From the NCBI GenBank assembly GCA_026874595.1, contig CM049307.1:4117579-4181578 (forward strand): a DNA stretch of 64,000 bases, in the 5' to 3' direction. How positions within the stretch are numbered: position 1 is the first letter of the stretch; every line of letters starts with the position of its first letter. This document shows positions 16,301-31,300 of the stretch, piece after piece. A program made the position numbers and the translations under genes. The notes beneath the pieces are model-generated. The model had not been told where the DNA came from. It ran no database searches and saw only the letters and a list, made by a program, of their open reading frames with translations. The DNA comes from Sipunculus nudus. Taxonomy: Eukaryota > Annelida > Sipuncula > Golfingiida > Sipunculidae.

Positions 16301-19300
16301 ACTGATACTACTAGTACTACTACTGCTACTGCATCTACTATGCCGACAGCTACAAATACCCTCCTAATTACTCGCACTACTACTGATACTACTAGTACTA
16401 CTACTGCTTCTACATCTACTACGCCGACAGCTACAAATACCCTCCTAATTACTCGCACTACTACCTCTACTACTAGTATTACTACTGCTACTGCATCTAC
16501 TACGCCGACAGCTACAAATACCCTTTTAATTACTCGCACTACTACTGCTACTACTAGTAATCCTACTGCTACTGCATCTACTACGCCGACAGCTACAAAT
16601 ACCCTCCTATTTACTCGCACTTCTACTGCTACTACTAGTACTACTACTGCTACTGTATCTACTACGCCGACAGCTACAAATACCCTCCTAATTACTCGCA
16701 CTACTACTGCTACTACTAGTACTACTACTGCTTCTACATCTACTACGCCGACAGCTACAAATACCCTCCTAATTACTCGCACTACTACTGCTACTACTAG
16801 TACTACTACTGCTTCTACATCTACTACGCCGACAGCTACAAATACCCTCCTAATTACTCGTACTACTACTGCTACTACTAGTAATCCTACTGCTACTGTA
16901 TCTACTACGCCGACAGCTACAAATACCCTCCTAATTACTCGCACTACTACTTCTTCTACTAGTACTACTACTGCTACTGTATCTACTACGCCGACAGCTA
17001 CTAATACCCTCCTAATTACTCGAACTACTACTGCTACTACTAATACTACTACTACTACTGTATCTACTACGCCGACAGCTACAAATACCCTCCTAATTAC
17101 TCGCACTACTACTGATACTACTAGTACTACTACTGCTACTGTATCTACTACGCCGACAGCTACAAATACCCTCCTAATTACTCGCACTACTACTGCTACT
17201 ACTAGTACTACTACTGCTACTGTATCTACTACGCCGACAGCTACAAATACCCTCCTAATTACTCGTACTACTACTGCTACTACTAGTACTACTACTGCTT
17301 CTACATCTACTACGCCGACAGCTACAAATACCCTCCTAATTACTCGCACTACTACTGCTACTACTAGGACTACTACTGCTTCTACATCTACTACGCCGAC
17401 AGCTACAAATACCCTCCTAATTACTCGTACTACTACTGCTACTACTAGTAATCCTACTGCTACTGTATCTACTACGCCGACAGCTACAAATACCCTCCTA
17501 ATTACTCGTACTACTACTGCTACTACTAGTACTACTACTGCTTCTACATCTACTACGCCGACAGCTACAAATACCCTCCTAATTACTCGCACTACTACTG
17601 CTACTACTAGGACTACTACTGCTTCTACATCTACTACGCCGACAGCTACAAATACCCTCCTAATTACTCGTACTACTACTGCTACTACTAGTAATCCTAC
17701 TGCTACTGTATCTACTACGCCGACAGCTACAAATACCCTCCTAATTACTCGCACTACTACTTCTACTACTAGTACTACTACTGCTACTGTATCTACTACG
17801 CCGACAGCTACTAATACCCTCCTAATTACTCGTACTACTACTGCTACTACTAGTAATCCTACTGCTACTGTATCTACTACGCCGACAGCTACAAATACCC
17901 TCCTAATTACTCGCACTTCTACTGCTACTACTAGTACTACTACTGCTACTGTATCTTCTACGCCGACAGCTACAAATACCCTCCTAATTACTCGCACTAC
18001 TACTGCTACTACTAGTACTACTACTGCTACTGCATCTACTACGCCGACAGCTACAAATACCCTCCTAATTACTCGCACTACTACTGCTACTACTAGTACT
18101 ACTACTGCATCTACTACGCCGACAGCTACAAATACCCTCCTAATTACTCGCACTACTACTGCTACTACTAGGTACTACTACTGCTACTATTAGTACTACT
18201 ACTGCTACTACCAGTACCACTACTGCTACTACTAGTACTACTACTACTACTGTATCTACTACGCCGACAGCTACAAATACCCTCCTAATTACTCGCACTA
18301 CTACTGCTACTACTAGTACTACTACTGCTACTGCATCTACTACGCCGACAGCTACAAATACCCTCCTAAATACTCGAACTACTACTTCTACTATTAGTAT
18401 TACTACTGCTACTGTATCTACTACGCCGACAGCTACAAATACCCTCCTAATTACTCGCACTACTACTGCTACTACTAGTACTACTACTGATACTGCATCT
18501 ACTACGCCGACAGCTACAAATACCCTCCTAATTACTCGCACTACTACTGATACTACTAGTACTACTACTGCTTCTACATCTACTACGCCGACAGCTACAA
18601 ATACCCTCCTAATTACTCGCACTACTACTGCTACTACTAGTACTACTACTCCTTCTACATCTACTACGCCGACAGCTAAAAATACCCTCCTAATTACTCG
18701 CACTACTACTGATACTACTAGTACTACTACTGCTACTGCATCTACTATGCCGACAGCTACAAATACCCTCCTAATTACTCGCACTACTACTGATACTACT
18801 AGTACTACTACTGCTTCTACATCTACTACGCCGACAGCTACAAATACCCTCCTAATTACTCGCACTACTACTGCTACTACTAGTATTACTACTGCTACTG
18901 CATCTACTACGCCGACAGCTACAAATACCCTTATAATTACTCGCACTACTACTGCTACTACTAGTAATCCTACTGCTACTGCATCTACTACGCCGACAGC
19001 TACAAATACCCTCCTAATTACTCGCACTTCTACTGCTACTACTAGTACTACTACTGCTACTGTATCTACTACGCCGACAGCTACAAATACCCTCCTAATT
19101 ACTCGCACTACTACTGCTACTACTAGTAATACTACTGCTACTGCATCTACTACGCCGACAGCTACAAATACCCTCCTAATTACTCGCACTACTACTGCTA
19201 CTACTAGTACTACTACTGCATCTACTACGCCGACAGCTACAAATACCCTCCTAATTACTCGCACTACTACTGCTACTACTAGTACTACTACTGCTACTGC

Positions 19301-22300
19301 ATCTACTACGCCGACAGCTACAAATACCCTCCTAATTACTCGCACTACTACTGCTACTACTAGTATTACTACTGCTACTACATCTACTACGCCGACAGCT
19401 ACAAATACCCTCCTAATTACTCGCACTACTACTGCTACTACTAGTACTACTACTGCTTCTACATCTACTACGCCGACAGCTACAAATACCCTCCTAATTA
19501 CTCGCACTACTACTGCTACTAATAGTACTACTACTGCTACTGTATCTACTACGCCGACAGCTACAAATACCCTCCTAATTACTCGCACTACTACTGCTAC
19601 TACTAGTACTACTACTGCTACTGTATCTACTACGCCGACAGCTACAAATACCCTCCTAATTACTCGCACTACCACTGCTATACTAGTACTTCTACTGCTA
19701 CTGTATCTACTACGTCGACAGCTACTAATACCCTCCTAATTACTCGTACTACTACTGCTACTACTAGTAATCCTACTGCTACTGCATCTACTACGCCGAC
19801 AGCTACAAATACCCTCCTAATTACTCGCACTTCTACTGCTACTACTAGTACTACTACTGCTACTGTATCTACTACGCCGACAGCTACAAATACCCTCCTA
19901 ATTACTCGCACTACTACTGCTACTACTAGTACTACTACTGCTACTGCATCTACTACGCCGACAGCTACAAATACCCTCCTACTTACTCGCACTACTACTG
20001 CTACTACTAGTACTACTACTGCATCTACTACGCCGACAGCTACAAATACCCTCCTAATTACTCGCACTACTACTGCTACTACTAGTACTACTACTGCTAC
20101 TATTAGTACTACTACTGCTACTACCAGTACCACTACTGCTACTACTAGTACTACTACTACTACTGTATCTACTACGCCGACAGCTACAAATACCCTCCTT
20201 ATTACTCGCACTACTACTGCTACTATTAGTACTACTACTGCTACTGCATCTACTACGCCGACAGCTACAAATATCCTCCTAAATACTCGAACTATTACTG
20301 CTACTATTAGTATTACTACTGCTACTGTATCTACTACGCCGACAGCTACAAATACCCTCCTAATTACTCGCACTACTACTGCTACTACTAGTACTACTAC
20401 TGATACTGCATCTACTACGCCGACAGCTACAAATACCCTCCTAATTACTCGCACTACTACTGCTACTACTAGTACTACTACTCCTTCTACATCTACTACG
20501 CCGACAGCTAAAAATACCCTCCTAATTACTCGCACTACTACTGATACTACTAGTACTACTACTGCTACTGCATCTACTACGCCGACAGCTACAAATACCC
20601 TCCTAATTACTCGCACTACTACTGTTACTACTAGTACTACTACTGCTTCTACATCTACTACGCCGACAGCTACAAATACCCTCCTAATTACTCGCACTAC
20701 TACTGCTACTACTAGTATTACTACTGCTACTGCATCTACTACGCCGACAGCTACAAATACCCTTATAATTACTCGCACTACTACTGCTACTACTAGTAAT
20801 CCTACTGCTACTGCATCTACTACGCCGACAGCTACAAATACCCTCCTATTTACTCGCACTTCTACTGCTACTACTAGTACTACTACTGCTACTGTATCTA
20901 CTACGCCGACAGCTACAAATACCCTCCTAATTACTCGCACTACTACTGCTACTACTAGTACTACTACTGCTTCTACATCTACTACGCCGACAGCTACAAA
21001 TACCCTCCTAATTACTCGCACTACTACTGCTACTACTAGTACTACTACTGCTTCTACATCTACTACGCCGACAGCTACAAATACCCTCCTAATTACTCGT
21101 ACTACTGCTACTACTAGTAATCCTACTGCTACTGTATCTACTACGCCGACAGCTACAAATACCCTCCTAATTACTCGCACTACTACTTCTTCTACTAGTA
21201 CTACTACTGCTACTGTATCTACTACGCCGACAGCTACTAATACCCTCCTATTTACTCGTACTACTACTGCTACTACTAGTAATCCTAATGCTACTGAATC
21301 TACTACGCCGACAGCTTCAAATACCCTCCTAATTACTCGCACTTCTACTGCTACTACTAGTACTACTACTGCTACTGTATCTACTACGCCGACAGCTACA
21401 AATACCCTCCTAATTACTCGCACTACTACTGCTACTAATAGTACTACTACTGCTACTGCATCTACTACGCCGACAGCTACAAATACCCTCCTAATTACTC
21501 GCACTACTACTGCTACTACTAGTACTACTACTGCTACTGCATCTACTACGCCGACAGCTACAAATACCCTCCTAATTACTCGCACTAATACTGCTACTAC
21601 TAGTACTACTACTGCATCTACTACGCCGACAGCTACAAATACCCTCCTAATTACTCGCACTACTACTGCTACTACTAGTACTACTACTGCTACTATAAGT
21701 ACTACTACTGCTACTACCAGTACCACTACTGCTACTACTAGTACTACTACTACTACTGTATCTACTACGCCGACAGCTACAAATACCCTCCTTATTACTC
21801 GCACTACTACTGCTAGTACTAGTACTACTACTGCTACTGCATCTACTACGCCGACAGCTACAAATACCCTCCTAAATACTCGAACTATTACTGCTACTAT
21901 TAGTACTACTACTCCTTCTACATCTACTACGCCGACAGCTAAAAATACCCTCCTAATTACTCGCACTACTACTGCTACTACTAGTACTACTACTACTGCA
22001 TCTACTACGCCGACAGCTACAAATACCCTCCTAAATACTCGAACTATTACTGCTACTATTAGTACTACTACTCCTTCTACATCTACTACGCCGACAGCTA
22101 CAAATACCCTCCTAATTACTCGTACTACTACTGCTACTACTAGTACTACTACTGCTTCTACATCTACTACGCCGACAGCTACAAATACCCTCCTAATTAC
22201 TCGCACTACTACTGCTACTACTAGGACTACTACTGCTTCTACATCTACTACGCCGACAGCTACAAATACCCTCCTAATTACTCGTACTACTACTGCTACT

Positions 22301-25300
22301 ACTAGTAATCCTACTGCTACTGTATCTACTACGCCGACAGCTACAAATACCCTCCTAATTACTCGCACTACTACTTCTACTACTAGTACTACTACTGCTA
22401 CTGTATCTACTACGCCGACAGCTACTAATACCCTCCTAATTACTCGTACTACTACTGCTACTACTAGTAATCCTACTGCTACTGCATCTACTACGCCGAC
22501 AGCTACAAATACCCTCCTAATTACTCGCACTTCTACTGCTACTACTAGTACTACTACTGCTACTGTATCTACTACGCCGACAGCTACAAATACCCTCCTA
22601 ATTACTCGCACTACTACTGCTACTACTAGTACTACTACTGCTACTGCATCTACTACGCCGACAGCTACAAATACCCTCCTAATTACTCGCACTACTACTG
22701 CTACTACTAGTACTACTACTGCATCTACTACGCCGACAGCTACAAATACCCTCATAATTACTCGCACTACTACTGCTACTACTAGGTACTACTACTGCTA
22801 CTATTAGTACTACTACTGCTACTACCAGTACCACTACTGCTACTACTAGTACTACTACTACTACTGTATCTACTACGCCGACAGCTACAAATACCCTCCT
22901 AATTACTCGCACTACTACTGCTACTACTAGTACTACTACTGCTACTGCATCTACTACGCCGACAGCTACAAATACCCTCCTAAATACTCGAACTACTACT
23001 GCTACTGTTAGTATTACTACTGCTACTGTATCTACTACGCCGATAGCTACAAATACCCTCCTAATTACTCGCACTACTACTGCTACTACTAGTACTACTA
23101 CTGATACTGCATCTACTACGCCGACAGCTACAAATACCCTCCTAATTACTCGCACTACTACTGATACTACTAGTACTACTACTGCTTCTACATCTACTAC
23201 GCCGACAGCTACAAATACCCTCCTAATTACTCGCACTACTACTGCTACTACTAGTACTACTACTCCTTCTACATCTACTACGCCGACAGCTAAAAATACC
23301 CTCCTAATTACTCGCACTACTACTGATACTACTAGTACTACTACTGCTACTGCATCTACTACGCCGACAGCTACAAATACCCTCCTAATTACTCGCACTA
23401 CTACTGATACTACTAGTACTACTACTGCTTCTACATCTACTACGCCGACAGCTACAAATACCCTCCTAATTACTCGCACTACTACTGCTACTACTAGTAT
23501 TACTACTGCTACTACATCTACTACGCCGACAGCTACAAATACCCTTATAATTACTCGCACTACTACTGCTACTACTAGTAATCCTACTGCTACTGCATCT
23601 ACTACGCCGACAGCTACAAATACCCTCCTAATTACTCGCACTTCTACTGCTACTACTAGTACTACTACTGCTACTGTATCTACTACGCCGACAGCTACAA
23701 ATACCCTCCTAATTACTCGCACTACTACTGCTACTACTAGTAATACTACTGCTACTGCATCTACTACGCCGACAGCTACAAATACCCTCCTAATTACTCG
23801 CACTACTACTGCTACTACTAGTACTACTACTGCATCTACTACGCCGACAGCTACAAATACCCTCCTAATTACTCGCACTACTACTGCTACTACTAGTACT
23901 ACTACTGCTACTGCATCTACTACGCCGACAGCTACAAATACCCTCCTAATTACTCGCACTACTACTGCTACTACTAGTACTACTACTGCTACTACATCTA
24001 CTACGCCGACAGCTACAAATACCCTCCTAATTACTCGCACTACTACTGCTACTACTAGTACTACTACTGCTTCTACATCTACTACGCCGACAGCTACAAA
24101 TACCCTCCTAATTACTCGCACTACTACTGCTACTACTAGTACTACTACTGCTACTGTATCTACTACGCCGACAGCTACAAATACCCTCCTAATTACTCGC
24201 ACTACTACTGCTACTACTAGTACTACTACTGCTACTGTATCTACTACGCCGACAGCTACAAATACCCTCCTAATTACTCGCACTACCACTGCTACTACTA
24301 GTACTTCTACTGCTACTGTATCTACTACGTCGACAGCTACTAATACCCTCCTAATTACTCGTACTACTACTGCTACTACTAGTAATCCTACTGCTACTGC
24401 ATCTACTACGCCGACAGCTACAAATACCCTCCTAATTACTCGCACTTCTACTGCTACTACTAGTACTACTACTGCTACTGTATCTACTATGCCGACAGCT
24501 ACAAATACCCTCCTAATTACTCGCACTACTACTGCTACTACTAGTACTACTACTGCTACTGCATCTACTACGCCGACAGCTACAAATACCCTCCTAATTA
24601 CTCGCACTACTACTGCTACTACTAGTACTACTACTGCATCTACTACGCCGACAGCTACAAATACCCTCCTAATTACTCGCACTACTACTGCTACTACTAG
24701 TACTACTACTGCTACTATTAGTACTACTACTGCTACTACCAGTACAACTACTGCTACTACTAGTACTACTACTACTACTGTATCTACTACGCCGACAGCT
24801 ACAAATACCCTCCTTATTACTCGCACTACTACTGCTACTATTAGTACTACTACTGCTACTGCATCTACTACGCCGACAGCTACAAATTCCTTCCTAAATA
24901 CTCGAACTATTACTGCTACTATTAGTATTACTACTGCTACTGTATCTACTACGCCGACAGCTACAAATACCCTCCTAATTACTCGCACTACTACTGCTAC
25001 TACTAGTACTACTACTGATACTGCATCTACTACGCCGACAGCTACAAATACCCTCCTAATTACTCGCACTACTACTGCTACTACTAGTACTACTACTCCT
25101 TCTACATCTACTACGCCGACAGCTAAAAATACCCTCCTAATTACTCGCACTACTACTGATACTACTAGTACTTCTACTGCTACTGCATCTACTACGCCGA
25201 CAGCTACAAATACCCTCCTAATTACTCGCACTACTACTGTTACTACTAGTACTACTACTGCTTCTACATCTACTACGCCGACAGCTACAAATACCCTCCT

Positions 25301-28300
25301 AATTACTCGCACTACTACTGCTACTACTAGTATTACTACTGCTACTGCATCTACTACGCCGACAGCTACAAATACCCTTATAATTACTCGCACTACTACT
25401 GCTACTACTAGTAATCCTACTGCTACTGCATCTACTACGCCGACAGCTACAAATACCCTCCTATTTACTCGCACTTCTACTGCTACTACTAGTACTACTA
25501 CTGCTACTGTATCTACTACGCCGACAGCTACAAATACCCTCCTAATTACTCGCACTACTACTGCTACTTCTAGTACTACTACTGCTTCTACATCTACTAC
25601 GCCGACAGCTACAAATACCCTCCTAATTACTCGCACTACTACTGCTACTACTAGTACTACTACTGCTTCTACATCTACTACGCCGACAGCTACAAATACC
25701 CTCCTAATTACTCGTACTACTGCTACTACTAGTAATCCTACTGCTACTGTATCTACTACGCCGACAGCTACAAATACCCTCCTAATTACTCGCACTACTA
25801 CTTCTTCTACTAGTACTACTACTGCTACTGTATCTACTACGCCGACAGCTACTAATACCCTCCTATTTACTCGTACTACTACTGCTACTACTAGTAATCC
25901 TACTGCTACTGAATCTACTACGCCGACAGCTTCAAATACCCTCCTAATTACTCGCACTTCTACTGCTACTACTAGTACTACTACTGCTACTGTATCTACT
26001 ACGCCGACAGCTACAAATACCCTCCTAATTACTCGCACTACTACTGCTACTACTAGTACTACTACTGCTACTGCATCTACTACGCCGACAGCTACAAATA
26101 CCCTCCTAATTACTCGCACTACTACTGCTACTACTAGTACTACTACTGCTACTGCATCTACTACGCCGACAGCTACAAATTCCCTCCTAATTACTCGCAC
26201 TAATACTGCTACTACTAGTACTACTACTGCATCTACTACGCCGACAGCTACAAATACCCTCCTAATTACTCGCACTACTACTGATACTACTAGTACTACT
26301 ACTGCTACTGCATCTACTACGCCGACAGCTACAAATACCCTCCTAAATACTCGAACTATTACTGCTACTATTAGTACTACTACTCCTTCTACATCTACTA
26401 CACCGACAGCTAAAAATACCCTCCTAATTACTCGCACTACTACTGATACTACTAGTACTACTACTGCTACTGCATCTACTACGCCGACAGCTACAAATAC
26501 CCTCCTAAATACTCGAACTATTACTGCTACTATTAGTACTACTACTCCTTCTACATCTACTACGCCGACAGCTAAAAATACCCTCCTAATTACTCGCACT
26601 ACTACTGTTACTACTAGTACTACTACTGCTTCTACATCTACTACGCCGACAGCTACAAATACCCTCCTAATTACTCGCACTACTACTGCTACTACTAGTA
26701 TTACTACTGCTACTGCATCTACTACGCCGACAGCTACAAATACCCTTATAATTACTCGCACTACTACTGCTACTACTAGTAATCCTACTGCTACTGCATC
26801 TACTACGCCGACAGCTACAAATACCCTCCTATTTACTCGCACTTCTACTGCTACTACTAGTACTACTACTGCTACTGTATCTACTACGCCGACAGCTACA
26901 AATACCCTCCTAATTACTCGCACTACTACTGCTACTACTAGTACTACTACTGCTTCTACATCTACTACGCCGACAGCTACAAATACCCTCCTAATTACTC
27001 GCACTACTACTGCTACTACTAGTACTACTACTGCTTCTACATCTACTACGCCGACAGCTACAAATACCCTCCTAATTACTCGTACTACTGCTACTACTAG
27101 TAATCCTACTGCTACTGTATCTACTACGCCGACAGCTACAAATACCCTCCTAATTACTCGCACTACTACTTCTTCTACTAGTACTACTACTGCTACTGTA
27201 TCTACTACGCCGACAGCTACTAATACCCTCCTATTTACTCGTACTACTACTGCTACTACTAGTAATCCTACTGCTACTGAATCTACTACGCCGACAGCTT
27301 CAAATACCCTCCTAATTACTCGCACTTCTACTGCTACTACTAGTACTACTACTGCTACTGTATCTACTACGCCGACAGCTACAAATACCCTCCTAATTAC
27401 TCGCACTACTACTGCTACTACTAGTACTACTACTGCTACTGCATCTACTACGCCGACAGCTACAAATACCCTCCTAATTACTCGCACTAATACTGCTACT
27501 ACTAGTACTACTACTGCATCTACTACGCCGACAGCTACAAATACCCTCCTAATTACACGTACTACTACTGCTACTACTAGTACTACTACTGCTACTGCAT
27601 CTACTACGCCGACAGCTACAAATACCCTCCTAATTACTCGCACTACTACTGCTACTACTAGTACTACTACTGCTACTGTATCTACTACGCCGACAGCTAC
27701 AAATACCCTCCTAATTACTCGTACTACTACTGCTACTACTAGTACTACTACTGCTTCTACATCTACTACGCCGACAGCTACAAATACCCTCCTAATTACT
27801 CGCACTACTACTGCTACTACTAGTACTACTACTGCTACTACATCTACTTCGCCGACAGCTACAAATACCCTCCTAATTACTCTCACTACTACTGCTACTA
27901 CTAGTACTACTACTGCTACTGTATCTACTACGCCGACAGCTACAAATACCCTCCTAATTACTCGCACTACTACTGCTACTACTAGTACTACTACTGCTTC
28001 TACATCTACTACGCCGACAGCTACAAATACCCTCCTAATTACTCGCACTACTACTGCTACTACTAGTACTACTACTGCTAATACATCTACTACGCCGACA
28101 GCTACAAATACCCTCCTAATTACTCGCACTACTACTGCTACTACTAGTACTACTACTGATACTGCATCTACTACGCCGACAGCTGCTACTTCCAATACTA
28201 CTCTTTTATAATCAACTACTGTTACTGCTACCAGTACCACTACAACTGCTACTCCTAGTTATAATACCACTACTCAAACTATTAATGCTACTGCTTCTAC

Positions 28301-31300
28301 TACTACTACTACTAATACTTCTACTACTTATACAACTACTTCCATCTACTACAACTACTACTACTACCGATACCCCGACTAAAATTACTACTTATATTTT
28401 AATGTTGATCAATACTTGCGTTAATCAAATTTAGTGGATGTTGTATTTGGTTACAGTTCACTCAGTTTAGACAGTCCGATTTCTTCACCATCTCTCTGCC
28501 GATACAGAGCGCCATGGACACCATCGGTTACATATACATACCCTCTGGCTGTATGGATAATTCTGTCCGTAAGTGTACCAAACAAACACACACCCACACC
28601 ATCACATACACACAGTCAAGGGCAGTCAAGGGAATGGCACATTTTGTTCTTAATGACAAGGTGTCCTTATTTGACAGGTTTGCCTTAACAATAGAATTTC
28701 ACAGTGATAAAATTAGAATGGTGACGTTTGAATCATATTTTTCATATTTTTATGTATATCTCTGTATAGACCCTCCTACTCACACACATATGATACGTCA
28801 CGTACTCTCTAACTCATCCATTCCACTTTTAGAGTATGGGCCAATCTGCCATGTGTTATTGTTACATTTTTTCAACTTGTGAATAAACTAACCCACCTGC
28901 CATATAGAGTGCAAACGGAGTTAAGGTTATGTTGAAGCTTTTTTGTCTTTTCATCCATCTATATGATATCTGATCTTTTCTGTTGCAGCTTGTGGTCTGC
29001 ATGTTGCCCTTCACGGTTGTGCTCAGGGACGGTAAATACCTGCTTGCATTACAACCTTCAAGTAAAGAGGCAAAGAACAGTACAAAAGAAAACCGATAAT
29101 GGACGAGCTAGTGTTAGGCACGATATATCCGAGTCTGTTACGTACGGTATCCATTTAGCTCGGACTCCTTAACACTCATTTACTAGTGGTTGCATTACAA
29201 ATAATACTGTTAAATCGATACATTATATAATGGATCTTATTGTTTCCCTAGAAAAAAATGTTATAATTGTTACAAAAAATGAGTCACTTCCCCTTTAGCC
29301 GTTAGCAGGGCTTTCGATTCCATCACAGGTTATTTAATTTTATTATTTCACACATTAGCACTCATATGCATGTGGGGGCGGAAGTTTGGCTCTCTACCAA
29401 GGGACCTCAAATGCTTCTTTCTTAATCGAATCGTGAATACTCTATCTTTAAAGTCAAAAGAGGGATTGTTGAGCGGGAACCTTTAACCTTGATATTTACA
29501 TATGCAAAACATAGGCGATCTGTAAGCACTGAATTTAGCATACCTTCACCACTCGCCAAGTATTATGTTCTTCGCTTGGTTAGTTTGTCTGATAATTTTG
29601 GAGATAATTTTCATACAGTGAAATCCCGGCCGATGGCCAGTGTTGTATAATGTAAAATATGTATCCTGAGATACCTCTGTATGTGGCGACCCTGTCGGAT
29701 ATAAAGAGAGTTATGTTGTCGGAGTTCGGTGCGTTTAACAGCCAGGGCCAATTATTGTAACCAGGTACCGATTTTGTTCTAGGGCTGACCTAGCTGTGAA
29801 CCGATACACGTTATTTTTTTAACACTGAAGAGTTGTATTAGGATCCTGGTAATGATTCATGTCTAGGCTCGTTTCTAAGTTTGCTTAACGTGTCCGATAA
29901 TAGAAAAAAAACGCCTTCCGAATGTTTAACTTAGCATTTACGCGTATGTTTTTCATCTTTCCATTCAGAACATTCATTGGGGAAGCTTACGTGAGACAGA
30001 GCGGGTACAACGAGGTGGGCGAGCTGAACAACATCATCATTCTTTACCCACAAGCTGTTGCGACTGCGGCACCCGTAAACCCTCAAGGATGCTGGGACTG
30101 GTGGGGATACACTCTGTATCATGGTGAGTATGACTTGCATGTAACGTAAAGATGTCACGTAAAAAAAAAACCCAGCAAAATAAAAGGAACACTTGGTTAT
30201 CACTGTGAACCCTCAAGGGTACTTGGACTGGTGTGGATACACTCTATGTTATAGAGAGTATGACTAGCATTTAACGTACAGATGTTACGTAAACGTGAGC
30301 ATAATAAAAAGAACACTTGGTTATGACTGTGAACCATCAGGGATACTTGAACTGGGGATACACTCTGTGGTATATAGTGAGTATGACTTGCATATAACGT
30401 ACAGATGTCACGTAAAAGTCAGCTTAATACAAGGAATACTTGGTTATGACTGTGGACCCTCAGGGATACGTGGACTGGTGGGGATACAATTTATGATATA
30501 GTGAGTATGACTTGCATATAACGTACAGATGTCATGTAAAAATAAAAGGAACACTTGGTTATGACTGTGATGATTGTTTTTGTATATAACATAGGCCATC
30601 GGAATTTGACCGAGTATAAAAAAGAAATAAAAATTCTTAACAAACTTGCTTTTCCTTTGGATATTTGAGAATGAGGATATAATGTCATCGTAAAACGAAT
30701 CCAGATTAGAAAGATAATGTCAACTGTACGATAAGATTCATGTTGGCATTAAATCCATTTTCCTTTCTTCTTCCAATACTGTCATTTTCTTTTTTTTTAA
30801 TTTAACGATAAGAAACAAAATTTTGTCTTAGGGGTGCCGTTATGCATATTCACAAATAATGGGACTTTACTTTGGACACTATGCTTGTCAATGTCAGTAT
30901 TCTCGGCAATTTTGTCGGGGATACAGCATCTTTAAACCCATTAATGATCAGATGGTGTTATTACATGTTAACCCGTTGGTCATGGCTACCCGAGAGTTGT
31001 GTGAATTGTTAGGTGCGATTTATAAGTTCAGGTTTTACATTATTTTTATTATAATATGATCATAATGAAAATATTTGTCTACACTTGCATTGCATCTTTG
31101 CAAATACTTTTTATTTCGATGTTTAGTTCAGCAGACCAAAGGTCATCTGAGCTATAGCGATCACACTTTGTCCGTCCGGTTTTGTCTCCGTTTAAAGGGC
31201 ACAAATCGAATCAATTTGACCTAACAAGTGACCCGTTGGTCATGACGCTCAGCCGACTGACATGTTGACAATATGTCCTTGCACAGACAACCTATAAAGA

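Larger units (their letters stand above)
6340..28456 (+). other. 22-kb intron containing a LINE fragment and a giant minisatellite
   Basis: Starts gtaaga at 6340 and ends ggttacag at 28456. The first 1.6 kb holds AT-rich sequence and a LINE 3' remnant. About 7,976-28,195 is an 81-bp tandem array, and 28,195-28,387 is degenerate ACT-rich sequence. The intron is large almost entirely because of the array. Confidence 0.8.

Noticed and set aside
7952-28211. Thr-rich + strand ORFs as a mucin-like gene
   Set aside because: ATG starts occur only through point changes of acg to atg inside units. There is no signal peptide, the frame is broken by stops near 9209 and 9536 and by a shift near 18,170, and flanking exons belong to another gene in phase. 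Kept only as a finding to be excluded.
8725-28240. Enormous - strand Val-rich ORFs (up to 3142 codons) across the minisatellite
   Set aside because: They follow from an 81-bp unit without stops in that frame. The long ones begin at GTG rather than ATG, the peptide is a monotonous hydrophobic repeat, and the array is intronic.
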